Source: Lachnospiraceae bacterium (GTDB lineage: Bacteria; Bacillota; Clostridia; Lachnospirales; Lachnospiraceae). From it: 64,000 nt of DNA. Shown here in pieces: positions 35,042 to 43,883 of this stretch. How positions within the stretch are numbered: the first letter of the stretch is position 1; each line of letters starts with the position of its first letter. Under the pieces are notes generated by a model. That model did no database searches, had not been told where the DNA came from, and was given only the letters and a program-made list of their open reading frames with translations. A program made the position numbers and the translations under genes. The stretch is from the NCBI GenBank assembly GCA_015057405.1, contig SVEK01000007.1, positions 28,209-92,208 of the forward strand, in the 5' to 3' direction.

Positions 35042-35792
35042 TGTTAAGTATATTCAGCATCTCTCCCACGGCAATCTGCCCCGGTGCCGATATTTCACCC
35101 ACACCGGCAAAGGTCATTACAGAGCCTGTTAAGTCTCCTGCCGCCCTGCTCACAACGCCCAGTTTTCCCATCGACATTGTGATAACCGGTTCACAAAATA
35201 TATCATCTGCATCCATAGTAACTTCCAGCAATCTCAGCACGTCTCTTCTATTCCGAGGCATCACAGCCAGTTTCAACACATCAGCTCCCGCCTCTGACAT
35301 TCTTCTCATCACCCCAAGCATCTCTTCCTTATCCGGAGTATGCTCAAAATAATGACAGGAAGCAATCACTTCAATCCCGGTGTTATGAACATATTCAATC
35401 AATTCACAAACATCCTGTACACTTCCGCGATTTATCTCAATATCAATATAATCTGTAAATTTTGAATCCGCAATATACCGAATAAGTTCATAATACTTTT
35501 CATCCTCAATCGGTTCACCGCCCTCGTTTGCAGTTCTGAAAGTACATATCAGCGGCATATTATAAAACTGCTCCCGGAGCATCTTAAGCACACCAACTAC
35601 CTGCTTCTTATCTTTGCGATAACAGTATTTGTCTATACGCCACTCAGTTATATCAACAGATTCATTACATATGTTTTGCATAGCCTCCGCTATGGCTTTT
35701 TCTTCGTCCGCCACAATAGGAGCACATATTACAGGTCTTTTTAACTCATCCCGCATCATACGTAACTTACATGTTCTGACTTTATCTTTCAT
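35022..35792 (-). CDS. aroD: Type I 3-dehydroquinate dehydratase
   Basis: From the ATG at 35792 the protein is 256 residues, the normal size for the type I enzyme; ATGs a few codons upstream abut the GGAGG directly and are less likely. Key motifs: KRPVICAPIVADEE, VDITEWRIDKY (substrate-binding Glu/Arg), PLICTFRTANEGG, YIDIEIN, ASCHYFEHTPD with the base His, VLKLAVMPRNRRD with the Schiff-base Lys, and VITMSMGKLGVVSR. It dehydrates 3-dehydroquinate in the shikimate pathway. Its last seven codons (NSFAENN and stop) form the first unit of the 32-bp tandem array. Confidence 0.94.
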   Translation of the reverse strand: MKDKVRTCKLRMMRDELKRPVICAPIVADEEKAIAEAMQNICNESVDITEWRIDKYCYRKDKKQVVGVLKMLREQFYNMPLICTFRTANEGGEPIEDEKYYELIRYIADSKFTDYIDIEINRGSVQDVCELIEYVHNTGIEVIASCHYFEHTPDKEEMLGVMRRMSEAGADVLKLAVMPRNRRDVLRLLEVTMDADDIFCEPVITMSMGKLGVVSRAAGDLTGSVMTFAGVGEISAPGQIAVGEMLNILNSFAENN

Positions 35793-35933
35793 AATCGGCA
35801 TCATCCTCCGTTTATTCTTTTTATGCACTCTCGTAATCATTTGAATATAGATTTACACAGCCGGAAATCTATGTTTGCAAAATATTCTGAGAGTACATTT
35901 TTATTGAATTATGCCAAACTCCAAACATAATTA

Positions 35934-36995
35934 TTAAATTTCAATAAGTTCTTTTGGTGAAAATGTAATGTTACGCACTCCATTTTCTTCTATTACCACT
36001 ACATCCTCTATCCTGACTCCTCCAAAACCTTCAATATATATGCCCGGCTCTACAGTCAGCACCATCCCCGGAAGAAGCGTTCTTGTTTCCCTCATTCCAA
36101 GTCTCGGTTCTTCGTGAATATACAGTCCGACGCTATGACCCGTTCCATGTCCAAAATTCTTCCCATACCCGGCTTCACTAATAATTTTTCTCGCAATGGC
36201 ATCTCCCGCTTTCCCGGTCATCCCGGCACGGACTCCGTTAATCACCGCAAGATTTGCATCTAAAACTATATTGTATATTTTTTTCTGACGTTCATCTGCC
36301 GTCCCTATCACAACAGTTCTTGTCATATCCGAACAATAACCTTCATAGATACAGCCAAAGTCCATCGTCAAAAAATCACCCTTTTGCAACTTTCTATCAG
36401 ACGGAATCGCATGAGGCTTAGCAGAATTCGGACCCGATGCTGCAATTACATCAAAACTGAGTTTATCAGCACCTTTGCGTTTCATAAACATTTCAAGCTC
36501 TAATGCTACATCTTTTTCGGTCATTCCTACACCAAGAATGCCAAGTATATATTCAAATGCATCGTCTCCTATAGCTTCGGCTGCTGCTATCTTTTGGATT
36601 TCGTCTTTCGACTTAACCATACGAAGTACAGCAAGTTCGTTATCTACCGTCACTACATCTTTAATTCCTGTTTTTTCAACCAGACGATTATAATCAACAT
36701 ATGAGAGATTCGCGCCCTCAAATCCCATACGCAAAACTCCGTCTTCTTTTACATACTGAGCCACTAACCCGTACGCATCGTTGGTTGTAAACACTTCCCC
36801 CTGTGCACACTCTGCCATTGCCCACAATGTATATCTCGAGTCAGTAATCAGCGCACATCTTTTTTTTGAAATGTAATAGCATGCTTCCTCTCCTGTAAAT
36901 CCGCTAAAATACCTAAGATTGTACGGGTCGGTTATTACAAGGGCATCAATTTCTTTATTTTTAAGAATATCATATACTTCATTTTGCTTATTCAC
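35934..36995 (-). CDS. M24 family metallopeptidase (Xaa-Pro aminopeptidase-like)
   Basis: The ~353-residue protein has a creatinase-type N-terminal domain (EIDALVITDPYNLRYFSGFTG). The pita-bread catalytic domain carries the five metal ligands in FLTMDFGCIYEGYCSDMTRT (Asp, Asp), NFGHGTGHSVGLYIHEEP (His), LTVEPGIYIEG (Glu) and VRIEDVVVIEE (Glu). It should release N-terminal residues preceding proline. I prefer the GTG at 36995 (GGTGG five bases upstream), which matches family N-termini. The ATG at 37007 adds four residues. It lies upstream of aroD and efp, a common arrangement for this peptidase. Confidence 0.92.
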   Translation of the reverse strand: MNKQNEVYDILKNKEIDALVITDPYNLRYFSGFTGEEACYYISKKRCALITDSRYTLWAMAECAQGEVFTTNDAYGLVAQYVKEDGVLRMGFEGANLSYVDYNRLVEKTGIKDVVTVDNELAVLRMVKSKDEIQKIAAAEAIGDDAFEYILGILGVGMTEKDVALELEMFMKRKGADKLSFDVIAASGPNSAKPHAIPSDRKLQKGDFLTMDFGCIYEGYCSDMTRTVVIGTADERQKKIYNIVLDANLAVINGVRAGMTGKAGDAIARKIISEAGYGKNFGHGTGHSVGLYIHEEPRLGMRETRTLLPGMVLTVEPGIYIEGFGGVRIEDVVVIEENGVRNITFSPKELIEI

Positions 36996-37065
36996 AAAAA
37001 CCACCATCCGATAATGTTTTATTAAATATACTCTGTGCCTTACTGTTCTATTTTATCCCATTATC

Positions 37066-37581
37066 TCATTTTACTTTGTTCTTTTTCTTGGTATACCTGT
37101 TATAGCTTCTAAAAACTATTTTCTCAAGACCGCGTTTTACAACAATCTTTAGTTCTTCTTTTGGACTTATCGGCTGAACACATATATTATCCATCCCAAG
37201 TCTATTGGCGCCATATACATCCGTAAACAACTGATCTCCGACAAAAACCACCCGGGATATTTCAAGCCCCATACATTCTGCTGCTTTCATATATCCTTTT
37301 GCCAAAGGTTTCCCCGCCTTATATATATAATTAGTATTAATGTTTTTGTTGAACCTTAATACTCTTTCCTCATCATTATTAGACAACAGACATGTCTTAA
37401 AACCCATTTTATGAAGCATAGCAAATAATTCCTCCGACCGTTTGTCAGAGTCAGCTCCATGCTCCACAAGCGTGTTATCAATATCAAAAATTATACCACG
37501 CTTCCCGTCAGCATATAACTTTTCAAAATCTATCTCATATGTTGATGCAGCTGTTTTCTGCGGATAAAAACGTTTAAGCAT
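37066..37581 (-). CDS. yqeG: YqeG family HAD IIIA-type phosphatase
   Basis: The 171-residue protein has the HAD motifs: GIIFDIDNTLVEHG (nucleophile Asp), CLLSNNDEERV (motif II), the Lys of IYKAGKPLAKGY (motif III) and VVFVGDQLFTDVYGANRLGM (motif IV), as in YqeG/PGP-type phosphatases. Relatives in plants and yeast act on phosphatidylglycerol phosphate, so a phospholipid or small phosphate ester is a possible substrate. GAGG precedes the ATG and a promoter lies at 37618-37646. It heads the run ending in efp. Confidence 0.9.
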   Translation of the reverse strand: MLKRFYPQKTAASTYEIDFEKLYADGKRGIIFDIDNTLVEHGADSDKRSEELFAMLHKMGFKTCLLSNNDEERVLRFNKNINTNYIYKAGKPLAKGYMKAAECMGLEISRVVFVGDQLFTDVYGANRLGMDNICVQPISPKEELKIVVKRGLEKIVFRSYNRYTKKKNKVK

Positions 37582-37617
37582 AACTTAATTCCTCATTTCA
37601 TACCAATACTGTTACGT

Positions 37618-37646
37618 ATTATAACCCAAGGCGCATAGGAGCGCAA
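37618..37646 (-). promoter_or_regulatory. Promoter of the yqeG-efp run
   Basis: Minus-strand TTGCGC (37646-37641) and perfect TATAAT (37623-37618), spacing 17, about 37 bases before the yqeG start. Confidence 0.6.
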
Positions 37647-37724
37647 GTTATCAACCATAATGCATTTCTCAAAATATTACCTCCGCTTACCCCTGAAAAA
37701 ACAATTATTGTATAATATAAAACC

Positions 37725-37753
37725 AAAAAACTGCCATACCGCCAAATCGGCAG
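37725..37753 (-). terminator. Terminator of the hybrid histidine kinase gene
   Basis: On the minus strand CTGCC (37753-37749) pairs with GGCAG (37735-37731), followed at once by six T residues. It lies about 55 bases after the kinase stop. The stem is short but the T-tract is good. Confidence 0.6.
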
Positions 37754-37806
37754 CATGACAGCAAATCATCACTTTGAATACTCATTCGGAATATTAAGCA
37801 AAAAAC

Positions 37807-40353
37807 TTAAACATCACTTCCAACAATCCATTTTCTAAGTATATCTTCCATTCTATGAATATCAATAGGCTTTGGAAGATAATCCGACATTCCTGCTTCA
37901 TAATATATATCTGTCGCACCTGATATGGTATTTGCTGTAACAGCTATTATAGGAATATCATTTCCTTTCGAACGAATAATCCTTGTTGCTTCCGCACCAT
38001 CCATCTCAGGCATCATATAATCCATAAACACAAGACTAATGGAATTATCTGCATCGAGAATATCAATAGCTTCCTGTCCGCTCATTGCTTTCAGTACATT
38101 AACTCCGTATTTGCTAAGTAAAACACCCTCAACCTTAAGATTCATCTGATTATCGTCAACTATCAGAATCTTTGAACCACTCACTCCATCTATATGTTTT
38201 GAGTTGTTCGGTTTCGGACGACGTGCAACGGATTCCCCCACAACACCAATATCCTGCGGAATCTTCACTGTAAAGCAACTACCTTTACCAACTATACTGT
38301 CTATAGTAATCGTACCACCCATCGTCTTTACGAGCATATTACATACTGCAAGCCCCATGCCGGCACCCTCGTTAGAACGATTACGCGCCGCATCAAGCTG
38401 CTTGAAAGAATCAAAAATGACTTCCATATCTTCTTTCCTGATACCGATACCGGTATCCATAACAGCCAAAATAAGATTACCTGAATCTTTACTCTCCGGC
38501 TGCCATCTGATAGAAGCTTTTATCCTTCCCTTTTTGGTATACTTGGCAGCATTGCTACACAAGTTAACAAGAATCTGTTCAATTCTTTCCCTGTCACCAA
38601 TGAGCTTAGGCGGAACATCCTTCGCAATAGACACCGAATATACAATCTCTTTTCCTCTGCAGAACATTTCCATCATATGTTCTATTGCTTCTTTCAACGC
38701 CATAGAATTGTATCGTTTTCTGTGCAGTTTAAACCCTCCTGCACTCAACTGGCAATAATCAAGTATATCTCCTATCATTCGTAACAGGTTGTTACCGGCA
38801 TATCGAATTGAAGTAAGATACTCAAACCCTTCTTCTGAAAGATTCTCGTCAAACAACATATTACAAAATCCCATTATGGTATTAAGCGGAGTCCGCACTT
38901 CATGAGATAGGTTAATAAGAAAGTCATCTTTCATACTGCTGGCTTTCTCAGCAATAATCCTCGCCTCTTTCTCTCGTTCAACAAGTTCCCGAACCTTTTC
39001 TTCCTGATATATTCTTTCTATATTGTTAGCAACACTTACCAAAAAACTGGTACACACAGAACTCATCGCTACATCATCACCCGTATCAAGACATGCGTAC
39101 CCAAATAATTTGTCATCAAAATGTACCGGCATAACATAATAACGCTGCGGTGTGTCATTTGCTTCTAACGGTAACAAATCCCCTCTTTCAAATACCACAT
39201 CGTATATCTCCAACTCATTAGCATTCTTAATACGATACTTGTAGGTTGCTTTATCATCAAACTTCTTTTTGTCCAAACTGTTATTAACAACGAAATGTAA
39301 ATCTTTATATTCACCAAGCATACTATTATGATATGCCGCCGTTCTCATAATAGTTTCAATATCTTTTTTACTTTGCGAAGACCTTGAGAAATACATAAAC
39401 ACTTCGTTATTAATCACTGTATCTTCGTACTTAAAATACATATTGTATCCCATCTGCGCATAATCGTCAGATAATCTTTTACTACATCCACAGGAATCAC
39501 GAACAACAAGTTCTCCTCCGATATAATTGTTAATCTCAACCTTTTCCCCGGCAAGAATTCTTTCAAACACTTCCATGGTTTTCTGTGCCAAAGTATACGG
39601 CGAAACCCTGACTGTAGTCAGCGATACAGTATTAATTACCGCCTTATCAATATCATCAAAACCGGTAATGATAACATCTTCCGGTATTTTGTATCCTCTC
39701 GTCTGCAACTCCTGAATAAGAGATATCGCCATGTAATCATTAGCACATACCACTGCTTCCGGCATTCCCTTTTCCTCAAGCCATTCAACCATCTGCGGTC
39801 CCATAGTGGTCCAAAAATTACCATGGAATATCCAATCTTCCTCATAAGGAATGCCAAATTCATCCATCTTACTTCGGTAACATTCAAGCCTTTTCTCAGC
39901 ATCTTCACGCCCCGGAGTACCTGAAACATAGAACACTCTCTTAAGACTGTGATACCCAAGCAGATGATCATACACAACATCCATAGCATGTCTTTCGTCC
40001 AAAATTACATTATAATGATTGTCCATTCTTCTTCTAATACTTATAACAGGCAAATCAGGATACTCAGCCAATCTCTCGTCAATGGTTTCTAACATTCCCG
40101 GAACATCCATACAATCCGACAGTAAAAACACTCCGTCAAACTTGCTGAAATCAGGTATATCAACAACACTTCTTTCGCCTACTGCATATTCAACATTACT
40201 TGTATCGTAAGCTCCGAAATTACAAAACGACACTACATTGAATCCTTTTTTGTTACCAAGTTTTGATAGTTCATTGCACATGGAACTCTGATAAAAAGCG
40301 TGAGGAAGCGACGCAAATATAGCAATATTTTTTTTATTATTACCAAACATCAT
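37807..40353 (-). CDS. Hybrid histidine kinase with LacI-type (periplasmic-binding-like) receptor domain
   Basis: From the ATG at 40353 (GAGGAGG seven bases upstream) the protein is 848 residues. Residues ~1-300 match the ligand-binding core of LacI/GalR regulators (NIAIFASLPHAFYQSSMCNELSKLG, AVVCANDYMAISLIQELQTRGYKIPEDVIITGFDDIDKA) without the DNA-binding headpiece. A variable middle domain (~310-460) is followed by a HisKA helix with HEVRTPLNTIMGF, an HATPase (NLCSNAAKYT, DTGIGI, GAGMGLAV) and a receiver (ILIVDDNQMN, phospho-Asp in FMDYMMPEMDG). No signal peptide or membrane helix is visible, so it should sense a sugar in the cytoplasm. It lies next to sugar isomerase and dehydrogenase genes. 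Confidence 0.88.
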   Translation of the reverse strand: MMFGNNKKNIAIFASLPHAFYQSSMCNELSKLGNKKGFNVVSFCNFGAYDTSNVEYAVGERSVVDIPDFSKFDGVFLLSDCMDVPGMLETIDERLAEYPDLPVISIRRRMDNHYNVILDERHAMDVVYDHLLGYHSLKRVFYVSGTPGREDAEKRLECYRSKMDEFGIPYEEDWIFHGNFWTTMGPQMVEWLEEKGMPEAVVCANDYMAISLIQELQTRGYKIPEDVIITGFDDIDKAVINTVSLTTVRVSPYTLAQKTMEVFERILAGEKVEINNYIGGELVVRDSCGCSKRLSDDYAQMGYNMYFKYEDTVINNEVFMYFSRSSQSKKDIETIMRTAAYHNSMLGEYKDLHFVVNNSLDKKKFDDKATYKYRIKNANELEIYDVVFERGDLLPLEANDTPQRYYVMPVHFDDKLFGYACLDTGDDVAMSSVCTSFLVSVANNIERIYQEEKVRELVEREKEARIIAEKASSMKDDFLINLSHEVRTPLNTIMGFCNMLFDENLSEEGFEYLTSIRYAGNNLLRMIGDILDYCQLSAGGFKLHRKRYNSMALKEAIEHMMEMFCRGKEIVYSVSIAKDVPPKLIGDRERIEQILVNLCSNAAKYTKKGRIKASIRWQPESKDSGNLILAVMDTGIGIRKEDMEVIFDSFKQLDAARNRSNEGAGMGLAVCNMLVKTMGGTITIDSIVGKGSCFTVKIPQDIGVVGESVARRPKPNNSKHIDGVSGSKILIVDDNQMNLKVEGVLLSKYGVNVLKAMSGQEAIDILDADNSISLVFMDYMMPEMDGAEATRIIRSKGNDIPIIAVTANTISGATDIYYEAGMSDYLPKPIDIHRMEDILRKWIVGSDV

Positions 40354-40528
40354 ATCGATTCCTCCTCTCATTATCTTATGATAAATTACAACAGTTTTAA
40401 ACCAATTGTACAATATATACTATATTTTATAACATTATACACTATATTTGAGCAAATTGCACTTATTATTTTATAAAAATTAAACAATAAAAACAACTAT
40501 AGTTTTATTATTATTTTACTCTTTTACG

Positions 40529-40557
40529 ATGACCAGATATTATGGTCATATTTTTTT
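40529..40557 (+). terminator. Plus-strand terminator-like hairpin without a gene
   Basis: ATGACCA (40529-40535) and TGGTCAT (40543-40549) form a seven-base stem followed by A and seven T residues, in plus-strand orientation. Both flanking genes are on the minus strand. It could end a small plus-strand RNA or an antisense transcript of the kinase 5' region. Confidence 0.4.
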
Positions 40558-40635
40558 CATTCTACACATATTTTTTCATGTTATTCATGATTTTTTCACA
40601 TTAAAAGCATGACCTTATTTCATAGCAATTTTACG

Positions 40636-41403
40636 TCAGCAAAATCCCTTTTGAACCAGATAATCATAACTGATTTTCATGGATTCAAACGGATCCCTTT
40701 TGCAGGTATCCTGTTCAACAAGCGCCCACTTTACACCGGCTTCATCACAGGCCGCAATAATATCATCCCAGTCAAGATTGCCTTCCCCAACCTCAGCCAT
40801 TTCACATTCAAAAGCACCCGGGGCTACAGCACAATCCTTAAAATGTATTGCCATAATACGTTTCCCCAGGTTGCGAATAAATTTTGCAGGATTGACCCCT
40901 CCTACCTGAAGCCAATAAGTATCTGCTATAAGGTACACTTCTTCCGACGCAGTTTCCTCGATTAAACGTTCCATCATGGTCTTGCCTTCAAATTTTGCAA
41001 ACTCAAGAGCATGATTGTGATAGCCAAAATACAAACCCTCCGCTCGTATTACTTTTGCTATCGCATTTATTTCTTTAACAAACTTCTCGAATCCTTCAAG
41101 ATTGGTTCTTGCATACTCCGGCATGCAACCGAGACCACAAAGTTCTGAACCCAATATTTTGTTATACTCTATTACATCCTTAAGATTATTTTTGAAATCA
41201 TCATATCCTCTGTGAGAAGTTACAACCTCAAGATTATATTTATCCAATATCGGTTTCATATCTGTTGCCTTTAATGGAGTTCCTGATATTTGCACCAGTT
41301 TGTAACCTATTTCACTCACCTTGCGACAGGTCATTTCAAATTTTTCTATTGTTGTTATAGCATCACGCAATGTATAATACTGCGCACCAATTCTTCTGTC
41401 CAT
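40636..41403 (-). CDS. Sugar phosphate isomerase/epimerase family protein (TIM barrel)
   Basis: The 255-residue protein fits the xylose-isomerase-like TIM-barrel family: MDRRIGAQYYTLRDAITTIEKFEMTCRKVSEIGYKLVQISG at the start, then GYHNHALEFAKFEG, LIADTYWLQVGG, IMAIHFKDCAVAPG and WALVEQDTCKRDPFESMKIS, which supply the metal-binding Glu, Asp and His positions. Such enzymes include inosose isomerases and sugar epimerases. The exact substrate cannot be read from sequence. It is transcribed after the second isomerase and oxidoreductase genes, across a degenerate tandem repeat. Confidence 0.85.
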   Translation of the reverse strand: MDRRIGAQYYTLRDAITTIEKFEMTCRKVSEIGYKLVQISGTPLKATDMKPILDKYNLEVVTSHRGYDDFKNNLKDVIEYNKILGSELCGLGCMPEYARTNLEGFEKFVKEINAIAKVIRAEGLYFGYHNHALEFAKFEGKTMMERLIEETASEEVYLIADTYWLQVGGVNPAKFIRNLGKRIMAIHFKDCAVAPGAFECEMAEVGEGNLDWDDIIAACDEAGVKWALVEQDTCKRDPFESMKISYDYLVQKGFC

Positions 41404-41437
41404 CTTTTATCCGCCTTTCCGTTTTTCTTTTCATTTA

Positions 41438-41548
41438 GAGCACTACATCAGCCTAGCGCCATTTTGGGGCAACTACATCTGCCCAGAGCCATTCAGAGCA
41501 CCGTATCAGCCTAGCGCCATTAAGGGCACTCTATCGACCATGTGCCGT
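41438..41548 (-). repeat. Four-copy 29-bp degenerate tandem repeat
   Basis: Units related to GAGCACTACATCAGCCTAGCG with CCATT start near 41439, 41468, 41497 and 41525 (periods 29, 29, 28) in the spacer between the two isomerase genes. The array lies just ahead of the ribosome-binding region of the 40636-41403 gene and does not reach the stop of the upstream gene. Confidence 0.8.
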
Positions 41549-41597
41549 GACATCCGACATACATTATATAGCTATGGTATCCGTTATACTAAGCAGA

Positions 41598-42464
41598 CTA
41601 TTGTTGCAAAATATTTTTCAGAGCCTTATATGCAATTGTAAAAGCTTCCTCACCACTTAGTTTTTCTTTAGCAGCAATAGTAGTTTCTCCCAGTTCAAGT
41701 TCGTCAAATCCGGTAAAGTCCGCAAGATGCGGCTCCAAAGATAATGTACCGGCGTATCCGTTTTTAATCAGGTCTTTTAAAATCTCTTTCACATTACCGT
41801 CACCATATCCTGCGGGAACCACTTTTCCATTTTCCAACTTGGCATCCTTAATATGAATATACATGATGTATGATTTGAGAATATGGTATGCCTCCCGGGT
41901 ATCTTGCCTGCACTGCACAAAATTGGCAAAATCAAATACAGCTCCAAAGTTATCACAGGCAAATTCATCCATTATTTCTTTACACCTTGCAGCGTTGTCA
42001 CCATATATTCCTTTTTCATTTTCATGCATAAGAATTACATCGTGTTTTTTTGCATAATCCACAAACAACTTCAGTCGCCGAAACACTTCGCTTTTATGTT
42101 TTTCAGGCGGCTCTCCCTCCGGCATAAAAAAACTAAACATTCGTATAAATGAAGTATCCATTATTTTTGCAATTTCTACCGTGTGCTTAAACAATTCAAA
42201 ATGTTCTTCAAAGTCATCCGTAATACGTATTTTCCCAATAGGAGAACCGATTGCAGACAACCTTATATTATTAGCATCAATTTTTTCCTTTATTATTTTG
42301 GCTTCTTCAAGGGAATGCTCTACAAGCCCTTTTCCGTTTACTCCTCGCATCTCAATATGGGCAATCCCAAGTTTTTTAATCACTTCTATCTGTCGGTCTA
42401 ACGCCGCGTCAATTTCATCGGCAAAACCACTGATTGTTATATTATTGAAATTATTGTCCTGCAT
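41598..42464 (-). CDS. Sugar phosphate isomerase/epimerase family protein (second copy type)
   Basis: The 288-residue TIM-barrel protein has the family pattern: ITISGFADEIDAALDRQIEVIKKLGIAHIEMRGVNG, FIRMFSFFMPEGEPPEKHK, VILMHENEKGIYGDN, FGAVFDFANFVQC, MYIHIKDAKLENGKVVPAGYGDGN and LSLEPHLADF. These give the Glu, Asp, His and Glu metal ligands. It resembles the other isomerase gene only at family level, so the two likely handle different intermediates. AAGGAGG stands seven bases before the ATG. It follows the Gfo/Idh gene across a 39-bp tandem array. Confidence 0.86.
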   Translation of the reverse strand: MQDNNFNNITISGFADEIDAALDRQIEVIKKLGIAHIEMRGVNGKGLVEHSLEEAKIIKEKIDANNIRLSAIGSPIGKIRITDDFEEHFELFKHTVEIAKIMDTSFIRMFSFFMPEGEPPEKHKSEVFRRLKLFVDYAKKHDVILMHENEKGIYGDNAARCKEIMDEFACDNFGAVFDFANFVQCRQDTREAYHILKSYIMYIHIKDAKLENGKVVPAGYGDGNVKEILKDLIKNGYAGTLSLEPHLADFTGFDELELGETTIAAKEKLSGEEAFTIAYKALKNILQQ

Positions 42465-42557
42465 GTTTCATCCTCCTTAAAAATTAATATAAATCACTTT
42501 CTTTGCTCCGGTTTCATAGATTACGCTATCGTATTGCATTTATTCATTTTATGTACC

Positions 42558-42692
42558 CACCGGTGACTAATCTTGCATCCTTTTGAATAGTGCACTCACC
42601 GACAATTAACATTGAACCCTTTTGAATAATACACTCAACGGCGATTAACATTGCATACTTTTGAATAGCGCACTCAACGGCGATTAATACGA
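42558..42692 (-). repeat. 39-bp tandem array (three full units plus part) starting at a Gfo/Idh stop codon
   Basis: TTTTGAATA recurs at 42581, 42620 and 42659, exactly 39 bases apart. On the minus strand units read like GTTAATCGCCGTTGAGTG with a TATTCAAAAG and CAAT end, and a fourth, decayed unit follows. The first unit includes the final Tyr codon and TAA of the 42684-43838 gene. Since 39 is a multiple of three, every unit repeats an in-frame TAA. Confidence 0.9.
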
Positions 42693-43838
42693 CCCTTCTG
42701 TATCAAATACTATACCGGTGCCTTCTTTTTTCCGAGATTTAGCGCGGCGTTCATTAAGCAATTTAAGAAATTCATCCTCGTCAATCGGTAGCGTCACAGG
42801 ACGACCAAGCCAGTCGGACATATGCATAGCATTCGACAGCATTAAACCATTAATTCCTTCTTCACCACCTGCAACAAGGTCCGTACCACGAAGTATCTTT
42901 CCCGCAAAAGCTTTCATGATTCCTGTATGCTGTTCGTTCATACCATCTGTTTCAATTTCAATTTTCTCACATTCCGGTTTGTCAAACCCGGCTTTACAGC
43001 TTGCGCAATGCTCACTTAGATTTTCCTTTAGTTTGTAAAATGTCAGCTTGTCATCCTCACAAACTAATTTTCCGAGTGTTCCCGTAATCTCAAAACGATT
43101 TGTACCCGGTGCATCCCCCGTTGTTGTGATAAATACTCCGGTTGCACCGTTAGGATACTCTAAATATGCAGTTACGTCGTCCTCAACTTCTATATCATGC
43201 CATTTCCCTTCGTGACAATATGCATGCACTTTTTGCGGAAGACCGCATATCCACTGCAACAAATCCAGATTATGCGGGCACTGGTTAAGAAGAACTCCAC
43301 CACCTTCACCGTCCCATGTTGCTCTCCAGTCTCCGGAATCATAATAACTCTGCGTACGATACCAATCTGTTATTATCCAATTGACTCTTCTTATATCACC
43401 CAATTGTTTATTCACGACCATTTCGTGCATTTTACGGTAAATACAATTGGTTCTCTGATTAAACATCATTGCAAATACTCTGTCACATTTTGCCGCTTCC
43501 TCATTCATCAAACGCACCTGTTTTGTATATACACCGGCAGGTTTTTCACACAGGACATGAAGTCGGTGATTAAATGCATCAATTGCAAGTTCCGGATGTT
43601 GATAATGAGGAACTGCAATAAGAACCGCTTCACATAATCCTCCTGCAATCAAATCATGACCTTCATCATATATATGCACCGATTCCGGCAAATGATTTTT
43701 GCACCATTCTCTTCGCATTTGCTGTCTGTCTGCAACCGCCACAAGTTCAAGTTCGGGAACATTTCCTTCAATAATTGATTTGGCATGATTAGTTCCCATA
43801 TTTCCAATTCCTATAATTCCGATTTTTACCTTGTTCAT
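42684..43838 (-). CDS. Gfo/Idh/MocA family oxidoreductase
   Basis: The 384-residue protein opens with the Rossmann fingerprint VKIGIIGIGNMGTNHAKSII, has the Gfo/Idh motif CEKPAGVYTKQVRLMNEEA (catalytic Lys of EKP), and WRATWDGEGGGVLLNQCPHNLDLLQWICGLP with the downstream His. Members oxidise inositols, amino sugars or other sugars with NAD(P). A four-cysteine cluster near residue 305 (CASCKAGFDKPEC includes three) is unusual for the family. AAGGGAG precedes the ATG. It lies 45 nt after a second member, and its stop codon lies within a tandem array. Confidence 0.9.
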   Translation of the reverse strand: MNKVKIGIIGIGNMGTNHAKSIIEGNVPELELVAVADRQQMRREWCKNHLPESVHIYDEGHDLIAGGLCEAVLIAVPHYQHPELAIDAFNHRLHVLCEKPAGVYTKQVRLMNEEAAKCDRVFAMMFNQRTNCIYRKMHEMVVNKQLGDIRRVNWIITDWYRTQSYYDSGDWRATWDGEGGGVLLNQCPHNLDLLQWICGLPQKVHAYCHEGKWHDIEVEDDVTAYLEYPNGATGVFITTTGDAPGTNRFEITGTLGKLVCEDDKLTFYKLKENLSEHCASCKAGFDKPECEKIEIETDGMNEQHTGIMKAFAGKILRGTDLVAGGEEGINGLMLSNAMHMSDWLGRPVTLPIDEDEFLKLLNERRAKSRKKEGTGIVFDTEGSY

Positions 43839-43883
43839 TAATCTATTCTCCCTTCACATCATTTTATGTGTTGCATTATTCAA

